A DNA stretch of 64,000 nucleotides from Moritella sp. 24 (GTDB lineage Bacteria > Pseudomonadota > Gammaproteobacteria > Enterobacterales > Moritellaceae): NCBI RefSeq assembly GCF_018219155.1, contig NZ_CP056123.1, forward strand, positions 124,001 to 188,000, in the 5' to 3' direction. This document shows, piece after piece, positions 1 through 8,701 of the stretch. Under the pieces are notes generated by a model. The model saw only the letters and a list, made by a program, of their open reading frames with translations, was not told the origin of the DNA and did not search any database. Within the stretch, counting starts at the first letter, position 1; every line of letters starts with the position of its first letter. The translations under genes and the position numbers were made by a program.

Positions 1-334
1 TCCCAAAGGTTTAAAGGTATTTGACCATCAAGGTGAAATTGTATTAGGTGTGGTAATGAATATATCGACATCGGGTTTGTTTATGCACTGCAGTGCAGAG
101 CAACTCTTGTCTATCGATTTGAACCTTAAGAAAGGGGATAGTCTGCATTTTTATTTAAAGATCCCACAACGTGGTTTTCATTTAGTTAACGCTAACGTTG
201 TACGTATTGAAAATGAAAATAATCATGCGAAAGGACTGGCGTTAAATTTTGATATTAATAATGAGTTAGCGTTGATATTACATAACTATATTATTGAAAA
301 ACATGATTCATTGAATGATGAAAGTAGCAGCTAA
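1..334 (+). CDS. PilZ-domain protein, C-terminal part (5' end outside window)
   Basis: The reading frame is open from the window's left edge (frame starting at base 2) to a TAA at 332-334, so this is the 3' end of a longer gene. The visible part is about 110 residues. It carries the PilZ-like pattern of a short beta strand, then NISTSGLF (compare the D/NxSxxG signature that contacts cyclic di-GMP), then a beta-barrel-like stretch with ANVVRIE. PilZ domains bind c-di-GMP and often control motility or surface polysaccharide. The N-terminal RxxxR arginine motif would lie upstream of the window, so ligand binding cannot be judged. An internal ATG at 56 exists, but the pattern continues upstream of it. 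Confidence 0.6.
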   Translation, partial: PKGLKVFDHQGEIVLGVVMNISTSGLFMHCSAEQLLSIDLNLKKGDSLHFYLKIPQRGFHLVNANVVRIENENNHAKGLALNFDINNELALILHNYIIEKHDSLNDESSS

Positions 335-365
335 CTTAAATATAAGTTAACTGCTTAAGTCATGA

Positions 366-1496
366 TTAATCGTTTAGCTCTATTTCACGAGCAACACGGT
401 TACCATCAATTTTCACGCCTTCAACTTCAACATTGATGCCGTCGATAAAGTTAACCTGATTTAAACCGTCGTCATATGTTGTTTTAGCATCCGTTAATAC
501 CGTTTGGCCATTGATACTAAATGAAGTCACCTTGCCTGTTGGTGTTTTGACTACGTTATTCACTGTACCATCTAGTTCAAACTCAAATTTATCCCATTCA
601 TCATTATCTTTTTCATCAAACTCGATATCTGTTGCTAATCGATTATCACCTTGTCGCACTGAACTCACTTCGACCATTTGACCTGCAATTAAGTTATTAC
701 GGCTACCGTCATCAAACTCTGTTTGATTGTTTACTAAGAAGCGAACGCGTGAGTTTAATTCAAAGCTCGTTTTATCGTTCGCAACCCAAGTGATTACACC
801 TTCAACTTCATTGTTATCACCTAGGTCATCATAATCTTCAACATCAATCTCTGTTGCGTTGAACGTACCATTCGTAAATTCACCCTTTACTTCAACCCAT
901 TGGCCATTTAAGAGTGTTTCATTATCGTCAATCTCAGCACTACTGTAGTTCACTGTAATGTTAGTCAATTCGAATGTATTAGAATTCAGATTAGAAATTA
1001 ATCCTTCTATTTCTGATTGGCCAATTAAATCTACATCATCAAACTCAACAACAGAAAGTACAGTGTAACCGCCATCTGCAGCTGGTAGAGAAGACACCAT
1101 TACCCAGTCACCAACATCAATATCATCAGATAAATTGGCAAACTGAAGGTCAACACCATTAATTGTAAATGTTTTATTCGTGTGGTTAATCTTTGTTACT
1201 GCACCTGCGATAGTTGGATTTAATCTAACTTGGGTTCCGTCTTGATCTGCTGTCGAAATTGTTACAGTCATGTCTTTTTTCAAGTCGACAATGTCTAGTT
1301 GTGTGCCGTTATAAACAATGTTGTTAGCGCTGTAGTTGTGGCCGTTTACAGTGATTTGATTAGTATTGAGATCAACCAGTTCAATTGTCCCTTCTACACC
1401 TTGCTGTGTTGGCTCAGTAATTGATGGACTGCTATCATCACTATTACATGCCATTAATGATGCTGAGATTACGGTCGCTAAAAATAATTTTTTCAT
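366..1496 (-). CDS. DUF5666-type repeat lipoprotein
   Basis: This 376-residue protein starts with a lipoprotein signal peptide: Lys-Lys, a hydrophobic stretch, and the lipobox LMAC with Cys17 as the likely lipidated residue. The rest is a series of about five similar beta-rich units, each with a V-E-G-x-I/V-like opening and a G-x-x-V-E-V segment, as in the DUF5666/OB-like repeat family. The sequence is very acidic (runs such as DDLGDNNEVEG and DEKDNDEWDK), which suits calcium binding or a surface exposed to seawater. No enzymatic motif is visible. It is transcribed divergently from the two-component pair at 1580-3521 and shares an 83-bp gap with it, so it may be a target or sensor accessory of that pair. 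The function is unknown. Confidence 0.65.
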   Translation of the reverse strand: MKKLFLATVISASLMACNSDDSSPSITEPTQQGVEGTIELVDLNTNQITVNGHNYSANNIVYNGTQLDIVDLKKDMTVTISTADQDGTQVRLNPTIAGAVTKINHTNKTFTINGVDLQFANLSDDIDVGDWVMVSSLPAADGGYTVLSVVEFDDVDLIGQSEIEGLISNLNSNTFELTNITVNYSSAEIDDNETLLNGQWVEVKGEFTNGTFNATEIDVEDYDDLGDNNEVEGVITWVANDKTSFELNSRVRFLVNNQTEFDDGSRNNLIAGQMVEVSSVRQGDNRLATDIEFDEKDNDEWDKFEFELDGTVNNVVKTPTGKVTSFSINGQTVLTDAKTTYDDGLNQVNFIDGINVEVEGVKIDGNRVAREIELND

Positions 1497-1517
1497 GGTT
1501 GTCCTGATTCAAATAAG

Positions 1518-1545
1518 TTGGCTTTAAGATTTGAGCGCATAATAT
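1518..1545 (+). promoter_or_regulatory. candidate sigma-70 promoter of the response regulator gene
   Basis: TTGGCT at 1518-1523 and TAATAT at 1540-1545 are separated by 16 bp. The start codon of the response regulator follows 34 bp later, with a good ribosome site (GAAGGA) before it. This is the only convincing -35/-10 pair in the divergent gap. Confidence 0.45.
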
Positions 1546-1579
1546 AGGCAAGCATGTGAAGCATTCGTGAAGGAACAAT

Positions 1580-2248
1580 ATGAAAGTTTTAATTGTTGAC
1601 GATAATTACAATATTGCAGAGACGATTGCTGATTACCTTTCTCTTACAGACATTACTGTTGATTTTGCCTATAACGGATTAGCGGCAATTAAGTTACTTG
1701 AGAGTGAACGGTTTGATGTCATCATCATGGATATTATGATGCCTAAATTTGATGGTATTGCGACGGTAACGAAATTACGTGATGAACTTCGATGCGATAC
1801 GCCTATTTTATTTTTGACTGCGAAAGATAGTCTTGCTGATAAAGTTGCAGCTTTCAAAGCCGGTGGTGACGATTACTTATTAAAACCCTTTGCGATGGAA
1901 GAGCTATTGCTGCGAGTTCAGGCATTATCTAGCCGTGGGGCTCGTCAAGATATTGCTGAATTAACCTTTGCGGATATTACTGTTGATAGTAAATCTGAGC
2001 GTGTGACTCGAGCGGGTTATGTGGTTAAATTAAGTCGTATTCAATTTAAAATACTACATTTATTAGTAAAAAAAGCCCCGCAAATTGTAACCAGAGAAGA
2101 AGTGATTAGCTCTATTTGGGGGGACCAGCCACCTTCGAGTGATGCACTTCGAAGCCATATTTATAGCTTACGTAATGCGTTAAATCGCGGTTTTACTGAT
2201 TCCAGACTAGAGACTGTTCATGGCCAAGGTTACCGAATTAAAAATTAA
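1580..2248 (+). CDS. OmpR/PhoB-family response regulator
   Basis: The 222-residue protein has a receiver domain (about 1-115) and a winged-helix DNA-binding domain (about 125-222). The receiver shows the acidic pair Asp7-Asp8, the phospho-acceptor Asp51 in the IIMDIMMP context, the LTAK threonine and Lys102 in LLKPF. The output domain ends in the usual ETVHGQGYRI wing. AAGGA lies before ATG 1580. The kinase gene that follows overlaps it by 29 bp, so the two are translated together and form a cognate pair. Which genes it controls is unknown; the divergent DUF5666 lipoprotein is the nearest candidate. Confidence 0.85.
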   Translation: MKVLIVDDNYNIAETIADYLSLTDITVDFAYNGLAAIKLLESERFDVIIMDIMMPKFDGIATVTKLRDELRCDTPILFLTAKDSLADKVAAFKAGGDDYLLKPFAMEELLLRVQALSSRGARQDIAELTFADITVDSKSERVTRAGYVVKLSRIQFKILHLLVKKAPQIVTREEVISSIWGDQPPSSDALRSHIYSLRNALNRGFTDSRLETVHGQGYRIKN

Positions 2249-3521
2249 TCTTTTTCCTAGTTTATATAAGCGGATCTGTTGGAGCTTTGGCTTACTGACA
2301 TTTGCGATATTTGTGTTGTATTGGTCGGTAATTTACATTGCTGAAGAGCAATTAGAGGTGATCAGTTTACACCATTGGTTAGATACGATCGCAACGAAAT
2401 ATCAGCGTGATTATGAGGTTTTCGGGAGCGATGCTGCATTACCAGATTCTAATGAATTTATTAGCTATTGGGACCTGCAAGGCTTGCCTACATGGCTACA
2501 AGCTTACCAACAACCTGGGTTCTATGAACATCTATTAGGCAGTGAGGATAAACATTTTAAAATCGTTCCTCATCCTTCTGGGCAAGGTTTTTTTTACATT
2601 GTATTTAAAGACGATGCAGATGATTATTTAGATCATTATGAAAAACAACTGCACTTATTTATGATATCTGTCGGGGTTATCACGACCTTGCTTATGCTGT
2701 TATATGGGTTTTATTTGACCCGCGCTATTTCTAAACCGCTTGATGAGATTCAGCGTAAAATTAGTCTCATGCCACCGGGGAATGCATTATTTTCAATTGA
2801 TAGCGCCTATTCAGAAAGTCGTGAAATAGAATTTGCATTACTACAAAGTAAAATGGATATTGCTAAGTATTTTCAGCGAGAGCAGGAGTTCACTCGTTTT
2901 TCGTCACATGAAATGCGTACGGCTATTATGGTCATTAAGGGCTCGACCGAATTGCTAAAAAAAATGCCAAATGAGTCTAAAGTGGCTAGGAAAGCACTTA
3001 CTCGTCTCGATTTTGCCTGTGATGATTTGACTATATTAACAGACACATTTTTATTACTTGGACGTAAAGTACTTTCTAGTCATCATCTACAATCTTGTCA
3101 ATTGGAACTGTTACTAAGACGGCAACTGAATGAGATGGAATTGATATTTAACAAGCAACTTATTCATTATGAGTTGATGATTGATAATACGTTGCTGATT
3201 CTGGCACCTGAAAGTTTCTTAGTGGTTATCATTAACAACTTAATGAAGAATGCGTTGGACTATAGTACCGGTGAGATCTCTATTCGTCTTATTAATCAAA
3301 CGCTCACTGTGAGCAACCCTTATGATAGTCAGATCGGCATTAATGCGGGCTATGGTTGCGGCTTGATTATTGTGGAGCGGATTTGTGAGCGCATGAATTG
3401 GCAAATTAATATCACTGATAGCGGTAGTGAGTTTCACGCTGAAATTGATTTTGGATTAACGCCATCATCAGCAATCAATTCAATGATTGAACGTGCTGAC
3501 GATGGTCGCGAACGTGATTAG
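2220..3521 (+). CDS. two-component sensor histidine kinase
   Basis: This 433-residue inner-membrane kinase has a first membrane helix at about 20-41, a periplasmic sensor region of roughly 105 residues, a second helix at about 147-165, a short HAMP-like linker (TRAISKPLDEI), and a HisKA segment with His230 in FSSHEMRT. The ATPase domain shows an N box (NNLMKNALDYS) and a G2-like GYGCGLIIV; the classic DxGxG G1 motif looks degenerate. The ATG at 2220 lies inside the end of the regulator gene, which indicates translational coupling. Its stop overlaps the stop of convergent ntrC by 4 bases. The signal is unknown. Confidence 0.8.
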   Translation: MAKVTELKINLFPSLYKRICWSFGLLTFAIFVLYWSVIYIAEEQLEVISLHHWLDTIATKYQRDYEVFGSDAALPDSNEFISYWDLQGLPTWLQAYQQPGFYEHLLGSEDKHFKIVPHPSGQGFFYIVFKDDADDYLDHYEKQLHLFMISVGVITTLLMLLYGFYLTRAISKPLDEIQRKISLMPPGNALFSIDSAYSESREIEFALLQSKMDIAKYFQREQEFTRFSSHEMRTAIMVIKGSTELLKKMPNESKVARKALTRLDFACDDLTILTDTFLLLGRKVLSSHHLQSCQLELLLRRQLNEMELIFNKQLIHYELMIDNTLLILAPESFLVVIINNLMKNALDYSTGEISIRLINQTLTVSNPYDSQIGINAGYGCGLIIVERICERMNWQINITDSGSEFHAEIDFGLTPSSAINSMIERADDGRERD

Positions 3522-4933
3522 CTAATATCGAGTTCTTTTAGCTTGCGGGTGAGGGTATTACGACCCCAGCCCAGTAATTTAGCGGCATCTTGCTTGTGAC
3601 CCTGAGTATATTCTAATGCCGTCTGTAGCATGATACGTTCAAAATCAGGCATCGCTTCTGCCAAGATATCACTTTGCCCTGATGCAAGTTGTTGGGCTGT
3701 CCAGGTTTTAAGGTGACTGCGCCAATCTCCATTTTGACTTACATCATTAGAGACTAAACTAGACTGTTCTTCGGTGATCTCTGAAGGCAGATCAGCAATA
3801 AACACCTCTTGGCCACTGGCCATTACAGTTAGCCAGCGACATATATTTTCGAGTTGGCGAACGTTACCCGACCAATGATGGTTTGCTAAATAAGTTTGCG
3901 CTTCCTTACTGAGAATTTTGGTTTCGACACCGAGCTCTTTACCCGCTCTAATTAAAAAGTGATTCGCTAATTTCGGGATGTCTTCTCGGCGTTCGTTTAA
4001 TGATGGGATATGAATCCGAATCACATTTAAGCGGTGAAATAAATCTTCGCGGAAACTACCATCGGCTACTTTCTTTTCTAAATTTTGATGTGTTGCTGCA
4101 ATGATACGCACATCAACACTCACAGGTGAGTGGCCACCAACACGATAAAACTGGCCGTCAGAAAGCACCCGTAATAATCGAGTTTGGATATCAATTGGCA
4201 TATCACCAATTTCATCTAAAAATAACGTACCGCCATTTGCTTGTTCAAAGCGGCCATTACGTACGCCTGCTGCGCCCGTGAACGCGCCTTTTTCATGACC
4301 GAATAATTCCGATTCAATCAAGTCTTTAGGAATAGCGGCCATGTTTAATGCAATGAATTCGTTATTCACACGCGGACTGTGTTTATGTAACGCTTGTGCG
4401 ACTAACTCTTTACCTGTACCTGATTCACCATTGATGAGTACGCTGATCGATGAGCGAGATAATCGACCAATCGCGCGAAAAACTTCCTGCATAGCAGGGG
4501 CTTCACCAATGATTTCAGTCACAGGCTCGACTTTATTATTCTTACGACGATTTTTGCTTTGTTCTTTAGCATGAGTCACTGCGCGTGTCGCGAGAGAAAC
4601 TGCTTCATCGATATCGAATGGCTTTGGTAAATATTCGAATGCACCAGACTGATAAGCATTCACTGCGCTGTCTAAATCTGAATGTGCAGTCATGATGATT
4701 ATCGGTAAATCGGGGTGAGCGGTATGGACCTTATCCATTAACTCTAACCCTGTCATTTCAGGCATTCGAATATCTGAAATGATAATGTCAGGCTGCTCAA
4801 ACTCTAATTTTGTCAATAAAGTACGCGCATCACTAAATGCAGATGTTTCAAAATCTTGTGATTTTAGCGCCTTGTCGAGAACCCAGCGGATTGAACTATC
4901 GTCGTCGACAATCCAAATTGTAGCTGTTGTCAT
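3518..4933 (-). CDS. ntrC: nitrogen regulation response regulator NtrC
   Basis: NtrC (GlnG) is the sigma-54 activator that turns on nitrogen-scavenging genes when phosphorylated by NtrB. The 471 residues divide into a receiver (phospho-acceptor Asp54 in [11 protein letters not shown]), a central AAA+ domain with Walker A GESGTGKE and the sigma-54-contact loop GAFTGA, and a Fis-type helix-turn-helix near the C terminus ([17 protein letters not shown]). Length and domain order match the enteric protein. It follows ntrB by 11 bp in one transcription unit. Likely target sites lie upstream of glnA in this window. Confidence 0.95.
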   Translation of the reverse strand: MTTATIWIVDDDSSIRWVLDKALKSQDFETSAFSDARTLLTKLEFEQPDIIISDIRMPEMTGLELMDKVHTAHPDLPIIIMTAHSDLDSAVNAYQSGAFEYLPKPFDIDEAVSLATRAVTHAKEQSKNRRKNNKVEPVTEIIGEAPAMQEVFRAIGRLSRSSISVLINGESGTGKELVAQALHKHSPRVNNEFIALNMAAIPKDLIESELFGHEKGAFTGAAGVRNGRFEQANGGTLFLDEIGDMPIDIQTRLLRVLSDGQFYRVGGHSPVSVDVRIIAATHQNLEKKVADGSFREDLFHRLNVIRIHIPSLNERREDIPKLANHFLIRAGKELGVETKILSKEAQTYLANHHWSGNVRQLENICRWLTVMASGQEVFIADLPSEITEEQSSLVSNDVSQNGDWRSHLKTWTAQQLASGQSDILAEAMPDFERIMLQTALEYTQGHKQDAAKLLGWGRNTLTRKLKELDIS

Positions 4934-4944
4934 AGTCTAATCCT

Positions 4945-5997
4945 TTATTTTCTTAGTGGCAGATAGATGGCAAATTCGGTATGCCCTGGCCAACTATGAC
5001 ACTCAATTTTACCTTTGTGTTGCTTCACTAGGTTTTGAGCAATAGAGAGGCCAAGTCCGGTGCCACCTTCACGTGCGGTGACCATCGGGTAGAACAGGGT
5101 ATCCTTAATATGTTCAGGGATACCGGGTCCGTTATCGATGATTTTTATTTCAGCACATAAGCGATATTTCTGTCCTTGAATATTCACTTGATGCGCTGTT
5201 CGAGTAATTATTTTAATTGTGCCATGTTCTTTGAGTATTTGAATGGCATTGCTAATTATATTCAGCAGTGCTTGTTGTAATAAGTCGGGTTCCATTTCAA
5301 AGTCAGGAATTGATGGGTCGTAATCTCGCTCGATGATAATACCTGGTGGTAAATCAAATTCGACTAACTGTTTTACCTTTTCAATCACAGAGTGAATATT
5401 TAAAATGGTTTGCTTACCGGGTTTTTGCGGACCGAGTAAGCGGTCGACTAATGCGCGTAATCGGTCGGCTTGTTCGATGATAATACCGGTGAATTCTTTT
5501 AATTCAGCACTTGGTAGTTCTTTTTCCAGTAATTGCGCTGCACCACGTAGCCCGCCTAATGGATTTTTGATTTCGTGGGCGAGCCCTCGAACTAATTCTT
5601 GTGCCGCTTGTTGCTGTACGTGTTGATAAAGCTCTTGGCTGATCTTTTTTTGTAAATCGATCTGTCTTGCTTCAATTAGAATGCAGGTCTCAGAACCAAA
5701 GTTAGTTAGAGTCGCTGATATTTCGACTAACAATTGGCGATCATCAATGATTAATGACACTTCATTATCTGTAAACCCTTGTCCCGTTTTTATTGTACTC
5801 GTCAATAATGAGAGGTCGAGTGTGGTGTGTTCGATAATATCCGTTATTTTAGCGTCCAAGATACGACTTGCACTAAAGCCTAGCAGTTGTTCACCTGCCG
5901 GATTGACATATTTTATATGCAGATCATTATTGAGCACGAATACTGAAGACACGAGGTTATTCATTAATGATTGCTGAGGCTCTGGGATCATTATCAT
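4945..5997 (-). CDS. ntrB: nitrogen regulation sensor kinase NtrB
   Basis: NtrB (GlnL) phosphorylates NtrC under nitrogen limitation and dephosphorylates it when PII signals nitrogen excess. It is a soluble protein: an N-terminal PAS domain (NDLHIKYVNPAGEQLLG), a dimerisation helix with the phosphorylated His in GLAHEIKNPLGG, then N box (NIISNAIQIL) and G boxes (DNGPGIP, GGTGLGLSI). I start it at the ATG at 5997, preceded by AAAGGAAG; the longer frame to 6042 begins with TTG and adds 15 residues absent from relatives. The predicted length is 350 residues. The gene forms an operon with ntrC. Confidence 0.92.
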   Translation of the reverse strand: MIMIPEPQQSLMNNLVSSVFVLNNDLHIKYVNPAGEQLLGFSASRILDAKITDIIEHTTLDLSLLTSTIKTGQGFTDNEVSLIIDDRQLLVEISATLTNFGSETCILIEARQIDLQKKISQELYQHVQQQAAQELVRGLAHEIKNPLGGLRGAAQLLEKELPSAELKEFTGIIIEQADRLRALVDRLLGPQKPGKQTILNIHSVIEKVKQLVEFDLPPGIIIERDYDPSIPDFEMEPDLLQQALLNIISNAIQILKEHGTIKIITRTAHQVNIQGQKYRLCAEIKIIDNGPGIPEHIKDTLFYPMVTAREGGTGLGLSIAQNLVKQHKGKIECHSWPGHTEFAIYLPLRK

Positions 5998-6099
5998 GGC
6001 ACTTCCTTTGTTGGATAAATATCCTCTGACCAAATGCACCAAATAGGTGCTAACTCTAAAATATTACTGCACAGCGTGTTGAAATTAAAGCAGTAATGC

Positions 6100-6618
6100 T
6101 TAGTTGGCCTTAAAACGGTGTAAATAAATAGTAATTAGCTCTGATGATGCAATTACCTTGCCTGAATTGTTAACTATTTGTAACTGTAGTTGGTGTGTGC
6201 CGATGGGAATGTTAAGTACATTAAATTGACTTTCAATTTGCTCACTGTGAATAACCCCATCAATCAGTAAACGAATATTAGAGCCATATTGCAGCGTTGA
6301 ACTCAGTGTTGCGGATACGATAATTTCGCCGTTGTTACTGCGTAATGTTTGCTGATCGATTGGTGCTTTGATCGATATGCTCAGCGGTAAAGATGTATCG
6401 TTAACTGTTGGCAAGGCTACACTGGCTTCTTGAGGCAATGATTGAGTGAGTGAACTAATAGAAGGCGGGGTGAGTTTAACGTCAATCTTTTTTGCTGAAG
6501 CTGGTTTACTTTCATCATCTGAAAAGTGGGTAATGCCTTGTTCATCAGTCCATTGATAAATAGCGGCAACACTGGCAAAGCTTGTTATTAATAAGGCTAA
6601 TAGCATTATGTGTTTCAT
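6100..6618 (-). CDS. DUF4124-domain periplasmic protein
   Basis: The 172-residue protein has an N-terminal signal peptide (about 1-19), then the DUF4124 signature YQWTDEQGITHFSDD at about 21-35, a low-complexity linker, and a C-terminal beta-sandwich-like region (about 80-165) resembling an Ig-like fold. DUF4124 proteins are common next to glnA/ntrBC in marine gammaproteobacteria, but their role is not established. It sits between the glnA terminator and ntrB, 102 bp before the NtrB start, and may have its own promoter. A second DUF4124 protein lies at 22453-22989. Confidence 0.7.
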   Translation of the reverse strand: MKHIMLLALLITSFASVAAIYQWTDEQGITHFSDDESKPASAKKIDVKLTPPSISSLTQSLPQEASVALPTVNDTSLPLSISIKAPIDQQTLRSNNGEIIVSATLSSTLQYGSNIRLLIDGVIHSEQIESQFNVLNIPIGTHQLQLQIVNNSGKVIASSELITIYLHRFKAN

Positions 6619-6687
6619 GGCGACATCCTGTCTATGGTTACTTAATTTGTATAGTTATTTTCACCTAATTACATTTATTTAACAAAT

Positions 6688-6717
6688 AAAAAACCCGCTA
6701 AATAGCGGGTTTTTTTA
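6688..6717 (-). terminator. rho-independent terminator after glnA
   Basis: ACCCGCTA and TAGCGGGT form an 8-bp stem with a 2-base loop, flanked by A and T runs on both sides, so it can work in either direction. It lies 66 bp past the glnA stop and would limit read-through into the DUF4124-ntrB-ntrC unit, as the glnA-ntrB terminator does in enteric bacteria. Confidence 0.85.
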
Positions 6718-6782
6718 TATAAGATTTAACAATCAGAGCAGTATCATGATTTCATCATAATGACAGTTCTGTATTTGCTAAT

Positions 6783-8192
6783 TTATACGCTGTAGTACAT
6801 TTCAAACTCAACTGGGTGAGTTGTCATGTTCAGTCTCTCAACTTCTTCTTCTTTAAGTTCGATGTAAGCGTCGATAGTATCGTTCGCCATAACATCGCCA
6901 GCTGTTAAGAAGTCACGGTCAGCGTCTAGTGCTGATAGAGCTTCTTGTAATGAAGATGCAACTTGTGGAATTTCTGCTGCTTCTTCCGCTGGAAGGTCGT
7001 ATAAATCTTTATCCATTGCATCACCAGGGTGGATACGGTTTTTAATACCGTCGATACCTGCCATTAACATAGCAGAGAATGCTAGGTATGGGTTTGCCGC
7101 TGGATCTGGGAAACGTACTTCAATACGTGTCGCTTTTGGCGATGGTACGATTGGGATACGGATTGATGCTGAACGGTTACGTGCAGAGTAAGCTAACATT
7201 ACTGGTGCTTCAAAACCTGGAACTAAACGTTTGTACGAGTTAGTTGCTGGGTTAGCAAATGCGTTAATTGCTTTTGCGTGCTTGATGATACCGCCAATGT
7301 AATAAAGTGCAGTTTCAGATAGACCGCCATATTGATCACCAGCAAAAATGTTTTCGCCATTTTTCTGTAGAGATTGGTGACAATGCATACCTGAACCGTT
7401 ATCGCCTACAAGTGGCTTAGGCATAAATGTTGCTGTTTTGCCGTAAGCGTGTGCAACATTATGGATAACGTATTTAGTGATTTGAACTTCATCTGCTTTT
7501 TCAACGATAGAGTTGAATAGTGCTGCGATTTCGTTTTGACCCGCTGTTGCTACTTCATGGTGATGTGCTTCAACTGTTAAGCCCATTTCTTCCATTACTA
7601 AGCACATTGCGCTACGGATGTCTTGTGCAGAGTCAACTGGTGATACTGGGAAGTAACCACCTTTAACGCCTGGACGGTGACCCATGTTGCCGCCTTCGTA
7701 CTCTTTATCAGAGTTCCAAGAAGCTTCTTCAGCGTCAATTTTGTACATACTACCTGACATGTCTGTTTTGTACTTAACGTCATCAAATAGGAAAAATTCT
7801 GGTTCAGGACCGAAGAATACATCATCAGCGATACCTGTTGAACGCAAGTACTCAAGTGCGCGTTTTGCTACTGAACGTGGGTCACGGCTATAACCTTGCA
7901 TTGTTGCAGGCTCTAGTACGTCACAACGAAGGTTCAGTGTTGTTGCTTCTGTGAACGGGTCAAGTACGGCTGTTGCAGGATCTGGCATTAAAATCATGTC
8001 AGATTCGTTGATGCCTTTCCAACCTTGAATTGAAGAACCATCAAACATTTTACCTTCTTCAAAGAAGCCGGCATTAACTTGATGATGTGGTAGAGAAACG
8101 TGCTGCTCTTTACCTTTAGTATCCGTAAAACGTAAATCTACAAATTTAACGTCTTGTTCTTTAATTAGAGCTAATACGCTTTCTGCTGACAT
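6783..8192 (-). CDS. glnA: glutamine synthetase, type I
   Basis: GlnA joins ammonia to glutamate using ATP and is the main route of ammonia assimilation under nitrogen limitation. The 469-residue length is that of the dodecameric GSI-beta enzymes. Visible landmarks are the FDGSSIQGW segment, the metal and substrate region [11 protein letters not shown], the ATP-binding [12 protein letters not shown], the RIPIVP segment, and DLYDLPAEE with the tyrosine that GlnE adenylylates in this class. A GGAGG ribosome site precedes ATG 8192. The upstream region carries a sigma-54 promoter and NtrC sites. Confidence 0.98.
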   Translation of the reverse strand: MSAESVLALIKEQDVKFVDLRFTDTKGKEQHVSLPHHQVNAGFFEEGKMFDGSSIQGWKGINESDMILMPDPATAVLDPFTEATTLNLRCDVLEPATMQGYSRDPRSVAKRALEYLRSTGIADDVFFGPEPEFFLFDDVKYKTDMSGSMYKIDAEEASWNSDKEYEGGNMGHRPGVKGGYFPVSPVDSAQDIRSAMCLVMEEMGLTVEAHHHEVATAGQNEIAALFNSIVEKADEVQITKYVIHNVAHAYGKTATFMPKPLVGDNGSGMHCHQSLQKNGENIFAGDQYGGLSETALYYIGGIIKHAKAINAFANPATNSYKRLVPGFEAPVMLAYSARNRSASIRIPIVPSPKATRIEVRFPDPAANPYLAFSAMLMAGIDGIKNRIHPGDAMDKDLYDLPAEEAAEIPQVASSLQEALSALDADRDFLTAGDVMANDTIDAYIELKEEEVERLNMTTHPVEFEMYYSV

Positions 8193-8270
8193 AATAAAAT
8201 AACCTCCGGTGTCATCAATATGATGGCTTCATTTAAAGTTGTTGACTGTAAACAATCATAATTTAAATAA

Positions 8271-8286
8271 TGCCATATATGTGCCA
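8271..8286 (-). promoter_or_regulatory. sigma-54 promoter of glnA
   Basis: On the minus strand the sequence reads TGGCAC-ATATA-TGGCA, against the consensus TGGCAC-N5-TTGCA. Only one base differs, and the invariant GG (-24) and GC (-12) are in phase. It lies 79 bp upstream of the glnA start codon, in the right direction. Confidence 0.85.
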
Positions 8287-8349
8287 ACTATTTAAGTTGT
8301 TGATTTTAAAGTTTTAATGTACTTGTTATTCGTCATTGCAATTCTAGTG

Positions 8350-8366
8350 TGCACGAACTTAGTGCG
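8350..8366. promoter_or_regulatory. NtrC-binding site (promoter-proximal)
   Basis: TGCAC-N7-GTGCG matches the NtrC enhancer consensus TGCAC-N7-GTGCA at 9 of 10 positions. Its centre lies about 80 bp upstream of the -24/-12 element, and 22 bp (two helical turns) from the second site, an arrangement that lets NtrC dimers bind cooperatively. Confidence 0.75.
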
Positions 8367-8371
8367 CTAAG

Positions 8372-8388
8372 TGCACTTTTTTGGTGCA
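8372..8388. promoter_or_regulatory. NtrC-binding site (distal, perfect match)
   Basis: TGCAC-TTTTTTG-GTGCA is a perfect match to the NtrC dyad TGCAC-N7-GTGCA. Together with the site at 8350-8366 it forms a two-site enhancer upstream of the glnA sigma-54 promoter. Confidence 0.85.
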
Positions 8389-8701
8389 ATGGGTAAACTC
8401 ATACATTTGGTATTACTAATATCGATATTATGGTTTATTTTCAGTGATTACCAGCAAAATCGTATTCAAATATAATTGATAAAATACAACATCTATAAAC
8501 TGAATAAAGGCTCAATAAATGGGGTTTTAATTCATTTATTTTTTGGCTGCTAAACCCCCATATCCTGCCTATCGCACGGTTTTTTAATAAAATAAATTGC
8601 AATCATTTTACTCTGTGCCAAAATTTTGCTAGGTAGATCACAAGGAGGCGGTTACAATACCGCCTAATTTTTACCCATATAAAATATATAGAGGCATCAC
8701 A
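8389..8701 (+). other. typA leader region with nested inverted repeats
   Basis: No gene is visible here. AATAAATG (8514-8521) pairs with CATTTATT (8533-8540), and the partly overlapping GGGGTTT (8521-8527) pairs with AAACCCC (8552-8558), so the two helices compete. Nearer typA, AGGCGGT (8646-8652) and ACCGCCT (8659-8665) bracket TACAAT, which could be the typA -10 element with no obvious -35 partner at normal spacing. Regulation of typA from here is inference. Confidence 0.4.

Noticed and set aside
332-349. Small hairpin between the PilZ gene and the DUF5666 gene
   Set aside because: TAACTTA/TAAGTTA is only 7 bp, all but one pairs A-T, with no T run; too weak to call a terminator.
8646-8665. 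TACAAT within an inverted repeat as the typA promoter
   Set aside because: The -10 is good, but the nearest -35-like hexamer (TTGCTA) is 21 bp away, too far; kept only as part of the leader region.
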